Shown: positions 63,023-64,000 of the stretch, one piece after another | How the letters are laid out: each line of letters starts with the position of its first letter | Numbering within the stretch: the stretch's first letter is position 1 | The notes under the pieces: model-generated | Told to the model about the DNA's origin: nothing | Database searches by the model: none | What the model saw: the letters and a program-made list of their open reading frames with translations, nothing else | Program-made: the position numbers and the translations under genes | Source: Microbispora hainanensis | GTDB taxonomy: Bacteria; Actinomycetota; Actinomycetes; Streptosporangiales; Streptosporangiaceae | Direction: 5' to 3' | Length of the DNA: 64,000 bases | Assembly (NCBI RefSeq): GCF_006874475.1 | Contig: NZ_VIRM01000014.1 | Location: forward strand, 62,001 to 126,000

Positions 63023-63547
63023 ATGAGTCGCCACACGCTGTCCGTGCTGGTGGAGAACAAGCCGGGCGTGCTGGCCCGGGTCGCCGCCCTGTTCAGCCGC
63101 CGCGGGTTCAACATCGACTCGCTGGCGGTCGGGCCCACGGAGCACGACGACATCTCGCGGATGACCATCGTCGTCAACGTGGAGGACCTCCCGCTGGAGC
63201 AGGTCACCAAGCAGCTCAACAAGCTGGTCAACGTCATCAAGATCGTCGAGCTCGACAACAGCCAGTCGGTGCAGCGCGAGCTGATGTTGATCAAGGTGCG
63301 GACCGACTCGGAGAGCCGGTCGCACGTCCTCGAACTCGTGAACCTCTTCCGGGCGCGTTGCGTTGACGTGGCTACGGACGCGGTCACGATCGAGGTCACC
63401 GGGACGACCGACAAGCTGGAGGCGTTCGTCCGGGTCCTTGAGCCGTACGGCATCAAGGAGCTCGTGCAGTCGGGCATGGTGGCCATCGGCCGCGGTGCCC
63501 GTTCCATCACCGACCGCTCGCTTCGCGCCCTCGACCGCAGCGCATAG
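63023..63547 (+). CDS. ilvN: acetolactate synthase small (regulatory) subunit
   Basis: IlvN, 174 residues, with an N-terminal ACT domain (SRHTLSVLVENKPGVLARVA and FSRRGFNIDSLAVGPTEHDD) that gives valine feedback, and the usual C-terminal domain (VQSGMVAIGRGARSITD). The ATG at 63023 has GAGGAGATGGAG upstream and is 55 bases after ilvB. Confidence 0.95.
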   Translation: MSRHTLSVLVENKPGVLARVAALFSRRGFNIDSLAVGPTEHDDISRMTIVVNVEDLPLEQVTKQLNKLVNVIKIVELDNSQSVQRELMLIKVRTDSESRSHVLELVNLFRARCVDVATDAVTIEVTGTTDKLEAFVRVLEPYGIKELVQSGMVAIGRGARSITDRSLRALDRSA

Positions 63548-63595
63548 CTCCCATGGCAGGCACGTCGCGACGGACAACCCGTGAAAGGCAAGCAA

Positions 63596-64000
63596 GTGAC
63601 TGAGATCTTCTACGACGACGACGCCGACCTGTCGATCATCCAGGGCCGCCACGTCGCGGTTCTGGGTTACGGCAGCCAGGGCCACGCGCACGCCCTGAGC
63701 CTGCGCGACTCGGGGGTGGACGTCCGGGTCGGCCTGCCCGAGGGCTCGAAGAGCCGCGAGAAGGCCGAGGCCGACGGGCTGCGCGTGCTGTCTCCGGGCG
63801 AGGCCGTCGAAGAGGCCGACCTCACGATGATCCTCGCGCCGGACCACATCCAGCGGCACCTGTACGCCGAGCACGTCGCGCCGAACCTCGTCGAGGGCGA
63901 CGCGCTGTTCTTCGGCCACGGCCTCAACATCCGCTACGGCCTGATCGAGGCCCCGGCGGGCGTCGACGTGGCCATGGTGGCGCCGAAGGGCCCGGGTCAC
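63596..64000 (+). CDS. ilvC: ketol-acid reductoisomerase (5' part)
   Basis: The first 135 codons of IlvC, cut by the window end. GTG 63596 gives [20 protein letters not shown], then the NADPH-binding [19 protein letters not shown] and the stretch ILAPDHIQ and [11 protein letters not shown]. It follows ilvN after 48 bases with AAAGG upstream and completes the ilvBNC operon. Confidence 0.95.
   Translation, partial: MTEIFYDDDADLSIIQGRHVAVLGYGSQGHAHALSLRDSGVDVRVGLPEGSKSREKAEADGLRVLSPGEAVEEADLTMILAPDHIQRHLYAEHVAPNLVEGDALFFGHGLNIRYGLIEAPAGVDVAMVAPKGPGH

Overview
The window is a 64 kb piece of chromosome from a very high-GC actinomycete. The GlgE pathway operon, the order cysteine desulfurase - mnmA - metE-like - ligA - gatC/A/B - ilvB/N/C (which I recall as the order in Streptomyces), frequent GTG/TTG starts and many apparently leaderless genes all point to the Streptomycetales/Streptosporangiales group. 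A Streptosporangiaceae-like genus is my best guess, but the family is inferred. I see no rRNA, tRNA, CRISPR array, insertion sequence, phage or replication origin.

Layout. 1-1744: a cut WYL/YafY-type regulator divergent from an epoxide hydrolase. 1798-12229: alpha-glucan metabolism, with the minus-strand operon glgE-treS-mak-glgB facing a plus-strand glycogen phosphorylase. 12289-15019: a GT4 glycosyltransferase, an enoyl-CoA hydratase and an alpha/beta hydrolase downstream of a large LuxR-type (LAL) regulator (15023-17740). 17885-22509: a tight five-gene plus-strand run of unknown purpose: a small coiled-coil protein, a QueC-like PP-loop protein, an M55 D-aminopeptidase, a Tat-exported FAD amine oxidase and a YbaK-like protein. 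22616-28322: three tandem Ser/Thr kinases with C-terminal membrane segments, then a convergent lipoprotein. 29635-31379: etfB-etfA. 31501-33357: an MFS exporter and TetR regulator with a palindromic operator.

33461-42902 holds conserved housekeeping genes (cysteine desulfurase, mnmA, short methionine synthase, ligA) interleaved with a hemerythrin/Rieske pair, a hypothetical gene and a metallo-beta-lactamase-fold protein. 42903-43850 is a gene graveyard with a broken PhzF homologue. 43913-45331 is a secreted GH6 cellulase with a CBM2 and a CebR-type operator. 45616-47760 and 57999-60785 are two membrane GGDEF-EAL proteins. 47997-53164 is gatC-gatA-gatB, into which an OLD/RecF-like ATPase and a TOPRIM-like DUF4276-type gene (carrying a one-base frameshift) have been inserted with full translational coupling. 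Next come a VanW protein, a PQQ-type sugar dehydrogenase lipoprotein and a D-2-hydroxyacid dehydrogenase. The window ends in ilvB-ilvN-ilvC, preceded by a leader peptide and transcription attenuator.

The most interesting items are the ATPase-nuclease pair inside gatCAB (a defence-like module in an essential operon), the QueC-like five-gene operon, the ilv attenuator whose leader peptide seems itself to be leaderless, a mirror-symmetric shared -10 element driving two divergent leaderless genes, and a recurring pattern of short tandem duplications that copy the stop-codon region of genes.
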